From positions 33,586 through 97,585 of the forward strand of contig CAYLYZ010000004.1 of NCBI GenBank assembly GCA_964387885.1: a stretch of DNA of 64,000 nucleotides, given 5' to 3'. Under the pieces are notes generated by a model, which was not told the origin of the DNA, did not search any database, and saw only the letters and a program-made list of their open reading frames with translations. Each line of letters opens with the position of its first letter. Position 1 is the stretch's first letter. Shown piece by piece: positions 42,274 to 51,215 of this stretch. A program made the position numbers and the translations under genes. The DNA is from JABGPL01 sp964387885 (lineage in GTDB: Bacteria > Electryoneota > AABM5-125-24 > Hatepunaeales > Hatepunaeaceae).

Positions 42274-43596
42274 ATGCCTCATAAAAATGAGGATGTTTTA
42301 CGTGCAGTTAAGGATCAGGGGATTGACGTAATTCGCCTCTGGTTTTCCGATATCCTCGGAACGATTAAAGGATTAGCGATTACACCTCGCGAGCTTGATT
42401 ATGCTCTCGCCCACGGATTGGGATTTGATGGCTCATCGATTGAGGGTTTCGCAAGGATCCATGAGTCCGACCTTATGGCTCACCCCGATCCTGATACATT
42501 TACGATTCTCCCCGATGGCAAAGGTTACAAATCGGCAAGAATGATATGCGATCTTAAAACCCCGAATGGCAAACCCTACGAGGGTGACACGCGTTATGTT
42601 CTGCGACGTAACCTTGAGAAAGCATCCGCCCTGGGTTACACTATGAATGTAGGTCCTGAGCTCGAGTTTTTCATCTTTAAGGATAACAAATCCGCAGAGA
42701 TAATTGACCACGGTGGATACTTCGACGCTTCAATTCAGGAAAAAGGGACTGAATTACGTCAGCGGTGCATCTTCGCGCTTGAGGAGATGGGTATTCCCGT
42801 TGAGTACTCTCATCATGAAGTAGCACCCTCCCAGCATGAAATTGATCTCCGATACTGCGATGCACTCACAATGGCGGACAGATGTCTTACTTATCGCTTC
42901 ATCATCAAGGAAGTAGTCCAGGAAGCCGGTTACTACGCGACATTTATGCCGAAGCCTATCTTTGGTGTCAACGGTTCCGGGATGCACGTTCACCAGTCGT
43001 TGTTTAAAGGTTCCAGAAATGCATTTTTTGATCCTGAAAAGCCCTATAACCTCTCCGATACAGCCCGGTACTACATGGCCGGATTGTTGAAATATGTTCC
43101 TGAGATGACTTTGGTCCTGAACCAGACCGTGAATTCGTACAAGCGTATGGTAGCCGGATTTGAAGCACCGGTTTACATCTGCTGGGGACAGATGAACAGA
43201 TCAACCCTTGTAAGGGTACCACGTATTCGGGAGGGTCATGAAAATTCAACCAGACTTGAACTCCGGTCCGCCGATCCCGTCGCGAATCCTTACCTGACGT
43301 TTGCAGTTATGCTGGCTGCCGGTTTGAAGGGTATTGAGGAAAAAATGGAAGCACCGGAAGCAGTTGAAGACGATATTTTTGAACTAAGCCCCAATCAACT
43401 ACAGGAAAGAAAGATAAACCTCCTCCCGGCAAACCTGTTTGAAGCAATACAACTCGCAGAAAACAGCTCTCTCGTGCGCGAAACACTTGGTGATCATGTT
43501 TTTGAGAAGTTCATCGAGAATAAGAAAATCGAATGGAATGACTGGCGCAGACAAGTAACGGATTACGAGATAAATCGGTATTTGCCGATCCTTTGA
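42274..43596 (+). CDS. glnA: glutamine synthetase type I
   Basis: 440 residues, the length of GSI-alpha enzymes such as that of Bacillus (444). It makes glutamine from glutamate, ammonia and ATP as a dodecamer in the cytoplasm. Motifs: LGFDGSSIEGFARIHESD (about 50-67), MNVGPELEFFIF, VNGSGMHVHQSLF, NQTVNSYKRMVAGFEAP and RLELRSADPVANPYL. At the adenylylation-site position (NLY/NIY in relatives) it has DDIFELS with Phe369, so control by adenylylation is unlikely. ATG 42274 is chosen because GGAG is eight bases upstream and the protein then begins at the conserved MPHKNEDVL. Confidence 0.97.
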   Translation: MPHKNEDVLRAVKDQGIDVIRLWFSDILGTIKGLAITPRELDYALAHGLGFDGSSIEGFARIHESDLMAHPDPDTFTILPDGKGYKSARMICDLKTPNGKPYEGDTRYVLRRNLEKASALGYTMNVGPELEFFIFKDNKSAEIIDHGGYFDASIQEKGTELRQRCIFALEEMGIPVEYSHHEVAPSQHEIDLRYCDALTMADRCLTYRFIIKEVVQEAGYYATFMPKPIFGVNGSGMHVHQSLFKGSRNAFFDPEKPYNLSDTARYYMAGLLKYVPEMTLVLNQTVNSYKRMVAGFEAPVYICWGQMNRSTLVRVPRIREGHENSTRLELRSADPVANPYLTFAVMLAAGLKGIEEKMEAPEAVEDDIFELSPNQLQERKINLLPANLFEAIQLAENSSLVRETLGDHVFEKFIENKKIEWNDWRRQVTDYEINRYLPIL

Positions 43597-43613
43597 CTTA
43601 TTTGATTTATTTA

Positions 43614-43670
43614 TCACAAAGGCACTAAGGCACAAAATTCTTCTTGGTGTCTTCGTACCCTTGTGGTTCA
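43614..43670. repeat. CACAAAGGCAC-type dispersed repeat, copy 1
   Basis: CACAAAGGCACTAAGGCACA is followed by GGTGTCTTCGTACCCTTGTG, imperfect complements, between the converging glnA and PorV-like genes. A related copy is at 45071-45124. Confidence 0.6.
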
Positions 43671-43676
43671 GCTTTT

Positions 43677-45002
43677 TCAATTAATCCTGAACCGTATCAC
43701 ATAACTATTGTATTTTGTCCCTTCAAGCGGATGTCCAGCCTCTGTCTCGTATTCTGCGTAATGTTGCTCAAAATTAAGATTCTTCAGAAAATAAACGAAT
43801 TTGTTTTCCTGGTGATAAAACAGCTTAAGAGGTATCTGAAAGATTTGAGTGTAGTTTATTCCCCATCCTTTTGTCTTGAGTCGCACTTGCCCTTCAATAT
43901 CCTCGTATCTGCCCCGACGCAGGTAGTAGCAGTCCGCAAAATTGACTTCAAAGCCCTGTTTAAAAGCATCCACTTTATTATTAGCTTTACCCAGTATCAT
44001 GTTGTCAAAGAATTTGATATCCTGAAGTCCTCTCTTATGCGCAGTACTGCCATCGGAACGATTTTTCTTAACCAGCATTTCATCAATTTCACGCGACCAA
44101 TTGAAACCGAGTAACCTTATCTCATCAGATTCTATGATATAATTCAAACCCGTTTTAAGGTTGATTCCTATAGATACTGTGCGAGGAAGAGGATCCGCCT
44201 GTGCCCGATCAATATATGAAACTTTTCCGCCTATGTTTGTTTTGTTATAGAAAAATCCGGGATTGAAGTAAAATTCCGTGTTTTTTGATGGTTGTTTGAG
44301 GTTCTTATCAAAATCCTCGAGAAGTGGAACAAGCGGTATTTCCGCGATAAATCCATAATCGGTTGCATTCGTTTCTGCGAATCCAGATCCCCTTTCCTGT
44401 CCGGTTCCCAAATCCATCAGAAATGACTCAGCCCTTTTCCATGTGTGACCAACACTGATTTTCACAAAGCCGTTATAAGCAAGGGAAATGGTCGTTCCTT
44501 CGCTCTTTTCCCAGGAGGAAAACGTGCCAATGAGATTACCCTGTTCATCACGCCTTTCAGATTCACCTATGTTCAGAAAAACTTCATGATATCCCAAACC
44601 AATCGATACTGGGATATCCATGTAATCCTTAAGGTTAACTCCAAATGCAGTACAACTCGCATCATACCACAAATCATCTAAGTTGAAAACCGGTAACCAA
44701 TCGACTTTTTCAAGGTAATGAGAAGTGCCAAATTGATTTTCCTGAGCAAAAAGACCGAGACTTGCCGGACTAATAATGGCACCCATTGGAGATTTATAAA
44801 ATGTATTACCATACGTCATCCCCATTGCGTTAGCCTGGGTTGAGGGTGAGATGCTAAGGAAAATCATGGTTGCAACTGCAGGTGAATCAGGATTTGCTCT
44901 TATGGATTCAACTGGGAAGTGAGAGTAAATTAGAGAAAAGATAATTACTAACAATTTAGCAGGGATACTGATTCTTGTTGATATCAGACTAACAATCCTC
45001 AA
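43677..45002 (-). CDS. PorV/PorQ-like outer-membrane beta-barrel protein
   Basis: 441 residues. Hydrophobic signal (LLVIIFSLIYSHFP), then FLSISPSTQANAMGMTYGNTF...GAIISPASLGLFAQ, which corresponds to the 'ARAxGMGGAYxAxADDxxAxxxNPAGLA' opening of PorV/PorQ/FadL-related barrels. The rest alternates polar and aromatic residues (VSIGLGYHEVFL, TISLAYNGFVKISVGHTW, YNSYVIRFRIN at the C-terminus), as expected for a barrel. PorV relatives carry T9SS cargo at the outer membrane, and this window is full of such cargo. The start is TTG 45002, with weak ribosome support. The function is inferred from family resemblance. Confidence 0.7.
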   Translation of the reverse strand: MRIVSLISTRISIPAKLLVIIFSLIYSHFPVESIRANPDSPAVATMIFLSISPSTQANAMGMTYGNTFYKSPMGAIISPASLGLFAQENQFGTSHYLEKVDWLPVFNLDDLWYDASCTAFGVNLKDYMDIPVSIGLGYHEVFLNIGESERRDEQGNLIGTFSSWEKSEGTTISLAYNGFVKISVGHTWKRAESFLMDLGTGQERGSGFAETNATDYGFIAEIPLVPLLEDFDKNLKQPSKNTEFYFNPGFFYNKTNIGGKVSYIDRAQADPLPRTVSIGINLKTGLNYIIESDEIRLLGFNWSREIDEMLVKKNRSDGSTAHKRGLQDIKFFDNMILGKANNKVDAFKQGFEVNFADCYYLRRGRYEDIEGQVRLKTKGWGINYTQIFQIPLKLFYHQENKFVYFLKNLNFEQHYAEYETEAGHPLEGTKYNSYVIRFRIN

Positions 45003-45070
45003 TGCATTGTTGTTTATCGCTTACAAAATATACTTTGCATTCAAGTTGAAAGCAAGTCAAAGCCTTATCC

Positions 45071-45124
45071 GCAAGGACACAAAGGAATTAAAGAAAAGAC
45101 TTTGTGTCTTCGTGCACATGTGGT
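45071..45124. repeat. CACAAAGGCAC-type dispersed repeat, copy 2
   Basis: GCAAGGACACAAAGGAATTA is followed by GACTTTGTGTCTTCGTGCAC and ATGTGG. It is related to 43614-43670 and lies between the antiporter stop and the PorV-like gene start. Confidence 0.6.
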
Positions 45125-46755
45125 TAACTTCCTGTTCCCAATCCCATCTGATTTATTTCCCTTAAAACTTCTTCAGATAATTTCTGTCCTACCTGTTCTT
45201 CATCTCCGATAACTGCATTTGCTCCAGCATGTAATATGTCCGCTGAAAATCGTTGATAACGTGATCTGGCTATTATGTGAGCATTCGGGGCACATTTTCG
45301 TAAATGTTGGATGATTATCTGAGTTGAACTGAATGCCGGGATGGTGATTATAATAATCTTTGCATGTTCAAGTCCCACATGTTCAAGCACATCTGAATGG
45401 GTTGCATCACCAACATATGTTGGAAAACCATGACTTTGGGCTTTCCTAATCATCTTGGGATTCAACTCAATGACTTTGACTGTAAGGTTGCGACAACATA
45501 GCCATTGCCCAATTGCCTGACCGGCGGGTCCGAAACCAATAATTACAATATCCGGATCATGTTCGGATTGAGCATCCGGTTTTGGTTTCGATCTTCGACT
45601 TCTCTCGACAAGTAGAGCCAGATGTGGAGCAAGTGTTATCAGGTATGGAGTCAGTATCAAGGTAATTATCGCAGATGAAACAACCAGCATATAGATCTCG
45701 TGAGATATTACACCATAGTTCCGGGCACTGAGTCCGAGTACGAAAGCGAATTCACCAATCTGTGCCAGACAAACTCCCGAAGCCAGCGAAATTCCGAGTG
45801 GATTGCCCATCAGCTTGAGAAGTACCCAGATTATTAGTGACTTGCCAATTATGATTAGTACTGTCGTTCCCAGAACGAGTTGCCAATTGTGAAATATCCA
45901 AACAGGATCAGCAACCATTCCAACAGCTCCAAAGAATAGTGTCAGCAAAACAACCCGCAGGGACGATATGTCAGCTCGAATTTGGTTCGAGAACGCCGAT
46001 CCTCCAAGCATAATTCCTGCAATAAATGCACCCAGAGCAGGGGAGAGTCCAATATGATGTGCACCCCATGTTGCACCGAAACTTATTACCACTGCAAAAA
46101 GTGTAATTAGCTCACGATTATGTTCAATGAATACTTCAGCTAAAAATCTGGTAACGGAGAGCTTAACAACGAGAAATAGAATCGCTGTAAGACTGAGAAT
46201 TAGAAGGAATAGCTTCCCGAGATCGAACGCGATTTCTTGAAAAGTGCCGGTACCTGAAAGGAAAGTTATTAGAATTGCAAGTGGTACTATTGCAAGATCC
46301 TGTACTAATAGTATTGAGATTGCATTGCGACCAAATGCGGATTCAGTTTCACTTCGGTCTGTTAGAATCCTTAAAACAGCGGCGGTACTGCTAAGGCTGA
46401 TCATTGCGCCAATTGCAACAGCACCAGGAGGTTGTAATCCAAATTTCATTGAAAGCAGCGCAGCAATAGCGCCGGTGAAGATGATCTGAATTGTTCCATT
46501 CAACAGCGCTTTCCAACCGAAGTTCTTAAGTCTGCTCCAAGAAAATTCTAACCCCAAACTGAACAACAGCAGAGCCACTCCAAGCTCTGCGATTTGTTCT
46601 ATATGTTCAGCAGATTGGATTGCTTTTATGCTTGCAGGTCCACCCAGCAGCATTCCGGCAAGAATATAACCGACGAGAGCACTCTGCTTAAGCCGTGTAA
46701 ATACAAAGCCAAAAACCAAACATCCCAACAGCAGAATTAATACCTCAAGAAGCAT
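45124..46755 (-). CDS. CPA2 family cation:proton antiporter with RCK (TrkA-N) domain
   Basis: 543 residues. About 12 transmembrane helices cover residues 1-380, with the CPA2 features ALVGYILAGMLLGG, GVALLLFSLGLEFSW and GLSPALGAFIAGIMLGGS. A cytosolic RCK_N domain follows (VIIGFGPAGQAIGQWL, about 408-423, GxGxxG-type NAD binding). Relatives are KefB/KefC/YbaL, which exchange K+ or Na+ for protons and are gated by nucleotide or glutathione. No KefF/KefG ancillary protein is adjacent, so ion and gating remain open. Single gene. Confidence 0.93.
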   Translation of the reverse strand: MLLEVLILLLGCLVFGFVFTRLKQSALVGYILAGMLLGGPASIKAIQSAEHIEQIAELGVALLLFSLGLEFSWSRLKNFGWKALLNGTIQIIFTGAIAALLSMKFGLQPPGAVAIGAMISLSSTAAVLRILTDRSETESAFGRNAISILLVQDLAIVPLAILITFLSGTGTFQEIAFDLGKLFLLILSLTAILFLVVKLSVTRFLAEVFIEHNRELITLFAVVISFGATWGAHHIGLSPALGAFIAGIMLGGSAFSNQIRADISSLRVVLLTLFFGAVGMVADPVWIFHNWQLVLGTTVLIIIGKSLIIWVLLKLMGNPLGISLASGVCLAQIGEFAFVLGLSARNYGVISHEIYMLVVSSAIITLILTPYLITLAPHLALLVERSRRSKPKPDAQSEHDPDIVIIGFGPAGQAIGQWLCCRNLTVKVIELNPKMIRKAQSHGFPTYVGDATHSDVLEHVGLEHAKIIIITIPAFSSTQIIIQHLRKCAPNAHIIARSRYQRFSADILHAGANAVIGDEEQVGQKLSEEVLREINQMGLGTGS

Positions 46756-46906
46756 AAGCAGGTCTATTCGTAATTGTCTTATTTAATACGTTTTTCATTA
46801 ATGCTCTTTTAGTTTCCGAATTAGCACCGTAGTCTTCGGAATATACTGAAAAAACAGTCAGGTTTCAATCCTTAGGTTTTATCGGTCAATCCAATTTCCC
46901 ATGACA

Positions 46907-47236
46907 TTATTCAGGAGAATTATTAAGTACTTGCTGCATACTTTCTTTGTACTCCTGAAATGCCGTTCTACCAGATTCAGTCAACTTCAGCAGAGTCCTT
47001 GGAATTTTTTTTACAAACTCCTTATTTACTTCTACATAACCGACACTTTCGAGTTTACTGATGTGTGAAGATAGATTACCCTTAGTCAATCCTGTTTGAC
47101 TCATAAGGAATAAGAAGTCCGCGCTCTCAACCGCGTACAGATAAGCAAGAATTAGCAAACGTGCCGGCTCGTGAATAATCCGGTTAAAGTTGTCTAATGG
47201 TTGAGAGCTCTCCTTTTGCTTTTCCCCTTTGCCCAT
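46907..47236 (-). CDS. winged-helix transcriptional regulator
   Basis: 109 residues. A winged helix-turn-helix spans about 22-90: EPARLLILAYLYAVESADFLFLMSQTGLTKGNLSSHISKLESVGYVEV with the wing VKKIPRTLLKLTESG, as in the HTH_34/MarR-like group. Its start overlaps the stop of the upstream membrane-protein gene by one base (TAATG), so the two are co-transcribed. A perfect 45-bp palindrome lies at the operon promoter and is the probable operator. It likely represses its own operon. Confidence 0.88.
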   Translation of the reverse strand: MGKGEKQKESSQPLDNFNRIIHEPARLLILAYLYAVESADFLFLMSQTGLTKGNLSSHISKLESVGYVEVNKEFVKKIPRTLLKLTESGRTAFQEYKESMQQVLNNSPE

Positions 47237-47844
47237 TATACATCCTCTTCTACCGGAAGAACCGGGTATTTATTCAGGAAGCCGATAAATCTGATTAGAC
47301 CGAGTAACATAATTGCACCTCCAGAAGCACGCGTAGCAGCTTGCAGAGAATATCCGAAATGCTGAAACAGTAAAATTGAGACGGATATAAAAACACCAAA
47401 AATAATGAATCGATTATATTTGAATACAGCTCCGGTTAATAGAACTACCCCACCCCAGACAATCGCCGGAACAATGTAGAAATGATGCTTAATAAACTCG
47501 ACAACCGAATTAGTACTTGTGTCAGCGTAAAAAAAGAAAAGAGATGCGATAATCCCGAGAATAAAAGAGATTGATAAAATCAACACAGTTTTCTTGTTCT
47601 GAACCTCACGCTTCTTACCAAAATTTACATATCCCAGGCGTTTGGATGTGAAGTACTTTTTACCAAGAAATGGAAAAACAAGCGGGAGTATTATCAGTAC
47701 TCCTGCCCACAAGTCATTTCCAAAAAAGGAATACAGTCCCATTGACAGGAAAACCCCACCAACGTACATGTCCCATAAGCCATCAATGAATGTTGTGTTT
47801 TCAGCTCTTCGCTCTATGCTCTGGATGTTTAAATCGGTATTCAT
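47236..47844 (-). CDS. five-helix membrane protein paired with a wHTH regulator
   Basis: 202 residues with about six hydrophobic segments (GGVFLSMGLYSFF, WAGVLIILPLVFPFLG, TVLILSISFILGIIASLFFF, FYIVPAIVWGGVVLLTGAVF, FIIFGVFISVSILLFQHFG, GGAIMLLGLIRFIGFL). I do not recognise a named family. Transmembrane proteins of unknown role paired with a small winged-helix regulator are common in FCB bacteria. It is the first gene after the palindrome-bearing promoter; AAGG lies nine bases before the ATG. Confidence 0.8.
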   Translation of the reverse strand: MNTDLNIQSIERRAENTTFIDGLWDMYVGGVFLSMGLYSFFGNDLWAGVLIILPLVFPFLGKKYFTSKRLGYVNFGKKREVQNKKTVLILSISFILGIIASLFFFYADTSTNSVVEFIKHHFYIVPAIVWGGVVLLTGAVFKYNRFIIFGVFISVSILLFQHFGYSLQAATRASGGAIMLLGLIRFIGFLNKYPVLPVEEDV

Positions 47845-47865
47845 CTGTTGTTACCTTATAATAAT

Positions 47866-47910
47866 TGTTTATGTAAACTGGTTTGTGACACAAACCAGTT
47901 TACATAAACA
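47866..47910. promoter_or_regulatory. perfect 45-bp palindrome, probable operator
   Basis: Arms 47866-47887 and 47889-47910 are exact 22-bp complements around one base. The inner half-sites read AAACTGGTTTGTG/CACAAACCAGTTT and the outer ones TGTTTATG/CATAAACA. It begins at the -10 box and ends 22 nt before the membrane-protein ATG. Confidence 0.8.
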
Positions 47911-47935
47911 TACAACATTAATATCAAAATGTCAA
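47907..47935 (-). promoter_or_regulatory. sigma70-like promoter of the membrane protein/wHTH operon
   Basis: On the minus strand TTGACA (47935-47930), a 17-nt spacer and TATGTT (47912-47907). The -10 overlaps the first four bases of the 45-bp palindrome, so a bound repressor would block polymerase. Confidence 0.65.
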
Positions 47936-47977
47936 ACGCTTATCCAAGAAAAATGAGGAAACTCAAAATTCCTGCAT

Positions 47978-49240
47978 TTACTCGAAATAGCTTTTTATAC
48001 GTTTCTGATCTTCTGTAAGTTCATGATATAGACGGGTTTCATGCAAGTCAACGTGATCAATGAGGCATTCCTGACAGTATTGATAAGCATCCTTGTATTT
48101 CGCAATATCAGTGAAATATCTCCTGATCCATGCAGCGATGTTCAACGTTAGAAAACGTGATGTGATTTTTCCGTTAATAAGTTTTTTATATCGATCGATT
48201 TCGTTTTCACCAATTTCATCCCCGGATAAAAACCTGCGCACGACATCCGAGTGCAGTTTCTTGCCTTCTATTATACCCTTGTCGCATTCAATTAATTGTG
48301 GTTCTCCCTTATTGTACATTTTTCGGTATAAATCAAACGCCAGTTTCAATTTCTCATCCCATTCATCTGCTCGAGGGGAGTTTATATCATCCGGGTGATG
48401 GAGAATATCGGTTATGTACCAGTTATAATAAATATGGGCTGAAAGGCATAATTTATCAGGAGTATTCTTTTTAATAATCCTGAGCTTTTCCAAAGAATCT
48501 CTATACAGATCATTAATCTGATCATAAGAATTTTCAGCCGATTCTAAATGTAATGCCCTTATGTAATTTACATAAGAATTCAGTATTCGTCGTTCATATA
48601 CGGATTTGATCTTTGAAATGAGTTGTTCGGCTGTGTTCAAAGATTCGTCCGGATTCAAGCTCTTTTCATGTCTCAGGTATTCTATCCAGGCCAAACGTAA
48701 ATTGGCTAAAGGCGGTTGATAGTTCGGAACACGACTGTCGACGATCCCAAGAAATGTCTTTGTAATCTGCATACTGCTTCTGAGTTCATATTTGTCAAGA
48801 GTCAACCGCGAAGCCTGCCATAAAGACTGACAATCCTGTTGTTCCGGAAAGGGACTTAGATTTATAATGGTAATATACCTTTCCAATCTCGGCAGGTCAC
48901 TTTCTATTTGTTTGTCTGTAATCTTAAAGATGAAGGGACCTTTTGTACTTATATCTATCGCGCTGTTGATAAATTTTGTAACCTCGATTGGGAAATCATA
49001 TAGACTCGACACTAAGTACTTACCAATCGTATCGGTTTTAGCGCTGTTAAATGCCGAGAGACCGGATAGTTCTTTGAGGTTTACCCAGCCCTCTTCTAAA
49101 CCGGTGAGCCGTCTATAGCTTAAAAAAGAGATAAACTGAATCCATCGTTCACGTTTGATTTCGAAGTGTTTTCTCGAGATTTGGATGAAAACTCGAGGTT
49201 TAATAGGATTATCCTGTGAAAAGATGATTTTAAGCAGCAT
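47978..49240 (-). CDS. SARP-like protein 1: winged-helix-like N-terminus plus helical (TPR-like) body
   Basis: 420 residues, paralogous to the gene at 56880-58112. The N-terminal 110 residues (VFIQISRKHFEI, RWIQFISFLSYRRLTGLEEGWV, IGKYLVSSLYDF, TKGPFIFKITD) have the strand/helix/wing order of OmpR-type winged helices used by SARP/AfsR regulators. The rest (about 150-420) is alpha-helical and may form TPR-like repeats, ending in AYQYCQECLIDHVDLHETRLY, a motif shared with the paralogue. No receiver or signal domain is visible. It is divergent from the beta-helix gene at 49412. The domain reading is inference; no named family was recognised. Confidence 0.7.
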   Translation of the reverse strand: MLLKIIFSQDNPIKPRVFIQISRKHFEIKRERWIQFISFLSYRRLTGLEEGWVNLKELSGLSAFNSAKTDTIGKYLVSSLYDFPIEVTKFINSAIDISTKGPFIFKITDKQIESDLPRLERYITIINLSPFPEQQDCQSLWQASRLTLDKYELRSSMQITKTFLGIVDSRVPNYQPPLANLRLAWIEYLRHEKSLNPDESLNTAEQLISKIKSVYERRILNSYVNYIRALHLESAENSYDQINDLYRDSLEKLRIIKKNTPDKLCLSAHIYYNWYITDILHHPDDINSPRADEWDEKLKLAFDLYRKMYNKGEPQLIECDKGIIEGKKLHSDVVRRFLSGDEIGENEIDRYKKLINGKITSRFLTLNIAAWIRRYFTDIAKYKDAYQYCQECLIDHVDLHETRLYHELTEDQKRIKSYFE

Positions 49241-49411
49241 AATGGGAAACTTGGGTTTGAGAAGTGATCAACATGAGAAAATCAATGCACCTATTTTATG
49301 AGTTGTTAAAGTCAGGATTGATGATTTTGAGCTTCTATTTGAATATACGAAAATAATTTTGTAAATTGTATATACTTATATCCAATGATGTTGTCAAAAG
49401 AGAGCATAATC

Positions 49412-51031
49412 ATGAAAAGGATCCTGCTTTACACATGTTTTGTTTTTGTTTTACCAATTATAGTATCAGGTGAAATCATCAATATCCCCGATGATTTCGA
49501 GACCATTCAAGCTGGCATAGAAAACTCCGAAGAAGGGGATATTGTCCTTGTCGAACCGGGAGTATATGTCGAGAATTTAGACTTTCTCGGCAGAGCCATC
49601 ACTGTTACCAGCCTCATCCATACAACAGACGATCCTGCCTTTATCTATTCCACAATCATTGATGGAAACGGAGAGGACTGTGTCGTTTCCTTCCACTCCG
49701 ATGAGGATTCAAGCTCTGTTCTGAGAGGATTCACAATCCGAAATGGATATCAACTTTTCGGAGGAGGTGTCGATTGCCAGCAAGGGACAAGTCCGTTACT
49801 ATTAGACCTGTACATTACAGGAAATGCTGCAACTCACTATGGTGGAGGTGTATTTTTTGCCATAAATAGCACCTTATATCTTCGTCGTTCTGTGATTTCA
49901 AATAACAGGGCAAACTTTGGTGGTGGGATCGCATCAGGTGATTCTCCGCAAGCTTTTCTGCACGATGTGATAATTACGAATAATCGGGCACTTCGAAATG
50001 GTGGAGGTGTTTATGGTGAATCTGCAACATACACGTTAGTGAATGTCTCAATTACTGATAATCTTGCTCGCAAAGGGGGAGGATTTCTGGGTGTGAGTTC
50101 ACGCGAAAACTCATTGCAGAATGTAACAATTTCAGGAAACACTGCTGATGAAATAGGCGGAATAGTGCTAATTTCTCGCGCAGAAGAAGAGGGAGAGGGC
50201 TTGGCGGCAGCAATATCCAATAGTATAATCTATGGAAATAGTGGAACTCAGATTCGTCATGAACGCACTGAGCACAGGCGTGAGTTTCTTTTAACAATAG
50301 AATACACAAACCTTGAAGGTGGTAGAGAAGGAATAGAATTCATCAATGAACCTGAATTTGACTGGGGTGAAGGAAACATTGATGATGATCCACTTTTCCG
50401 AAATCCCGATGCAGGAGAATACCATCTTACCTCACAGAGCCCATGTATTGATGCAGGTAATCCGGATAGTCCGGAAGATCCCGATGAGACAAGGGCTGAT
50501 ATGGGAGCATTTTTCTTCGATCAGCGTTTTGAAGAACAGGTTGTTGAACTTCGTGAGAGATGGAGTATAATGTCCCTGGCTGTAGAGCCTGAAAATGATG
50601 AAATCCAGGAAGTTGTCGGTCAATTTCTTGAGGAAGGCTGCCTTTCGATTTTAAAGGATCAAATGGGCAGGTTTTTTATACCTGAATTTAATTTTAACAA
50701 CATCCCAAATTGGGATTATAATTATGGATACCTGGTAAACCTGACCGAAGCAAATGAATTTTATATGCTTGGAAATCCAATTCCGGAGGAGAATGAAATT
50801 CATATGCGGGAAGGATGGAGTATTATTGCATTTCATCCTCAAAATGAGATGGCTGCTGAAACTGCTCTGGAGTCAGTAGTTGACCAACTTATTATTGTAA
50901 AAGATCAGGATGGTCGATTCTGGAGCATTGATCAAGATTTCAGTAACCTGTCTGATTTCAGTCGCGGTCAGGGATATCAAGTTAAAGTCAATGAAGCATG
51001 CGTTTTAACATATCCTGATGATGACCGATAG
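49412..51031 (+). CDS. secreted parallel beta-helix protein with two LRxGW modules, no sorting domain
   Basis: 539 residues. Signal peptide (to VSG), opening NIPDDFETIQAGIENSEEGDIVLVEPGVY and beta-helix coils (GGGVDCQQG, GGGVFFAIN, GGGIASGDS, GGGVYGESA, GGGFLGVSS). Two copies of an approximately 75-residue module follow (about 380-455 and 462-538): LRERWSIMSL...ILKDQMGRFFIP...YGYLVNLTEA and MREGWSIIAF...IVKDQDGRFWSI...GYQVKVNEAC. The same tandem module occurs in the EEP protein at 58377-60467. No PNPFN sorting domain, unlike the other beta-helix proteins. ATG 49412 starts the signal peptide; the upstream in-frame ATG at 49385 adds nine polar residues. Confidence 0.86.
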   Translation: MKRILLYTCFVFVLPIIVSGEIINIPDDFETIQAGIENSEEGDIVLVEPGVYVENLDFLGRAITVTSLIHTTDDPAFIYSTIIDGNGEDCVVSFHSDEDSSSVLRGFTIRNGYQLFGGGVDCQQGTSPLLLDLYITGNAATHYGGGVFFAINSTLYLRRSVISNNRANFGGGIASGDSPQAFLHDVIITNNRALRNGGGVYGESATYTLVNVSITDNLARKGGGFLGVSSRENSLQNVTISGNTADEIGGIVLISRAEEEGEGLAAAISNSIIYGNSGTQIRHERTEHRREFLLTIEYTNLEGGREGIEFINEPEFDWGEGNIDDDPLFRNPDAGEYHLTSQSPCIDAGNPDSPEDPDETRADMGAFFFDQRFEEQVVELRERWSIMSLAVEPENDEIQEVVGQFLEEGCLSILKDQMGRFFIPEFNFNNIPNWDYNYGYLVNLTEANEFYMLGNPIPEENEIHMREGWSIIAFHPQNEMAAETALESVVDQLIIVKDQDGRFWSIDQDFSNLSDFSRGQGYQVKVNEACVLTYPDDDR

Positions 51032-51215
51032 CCCGTTTAACTGAAAATAATGATATAAAACAATATTCACATAAAAATAATGGTCGATCTCTTACTTTAT
51101 TGTTTGGTAATGGAAGATTTTTCTTTATATTCTACTTTAGATTGGAACTCCACATGACTTGCTTCACAAACCGAATTGTAAATTCGGGCACAACCTTCAT
51201 TTCAGGATATCATGA

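Noticed and set aside
49320..49385. TATACT-like -10 boxes in the AT-rich gap upstream of the beta-helix gene.
   Set aside because: Several overlapping weak matches and no -35 at proper spacing; not specific enough to list.
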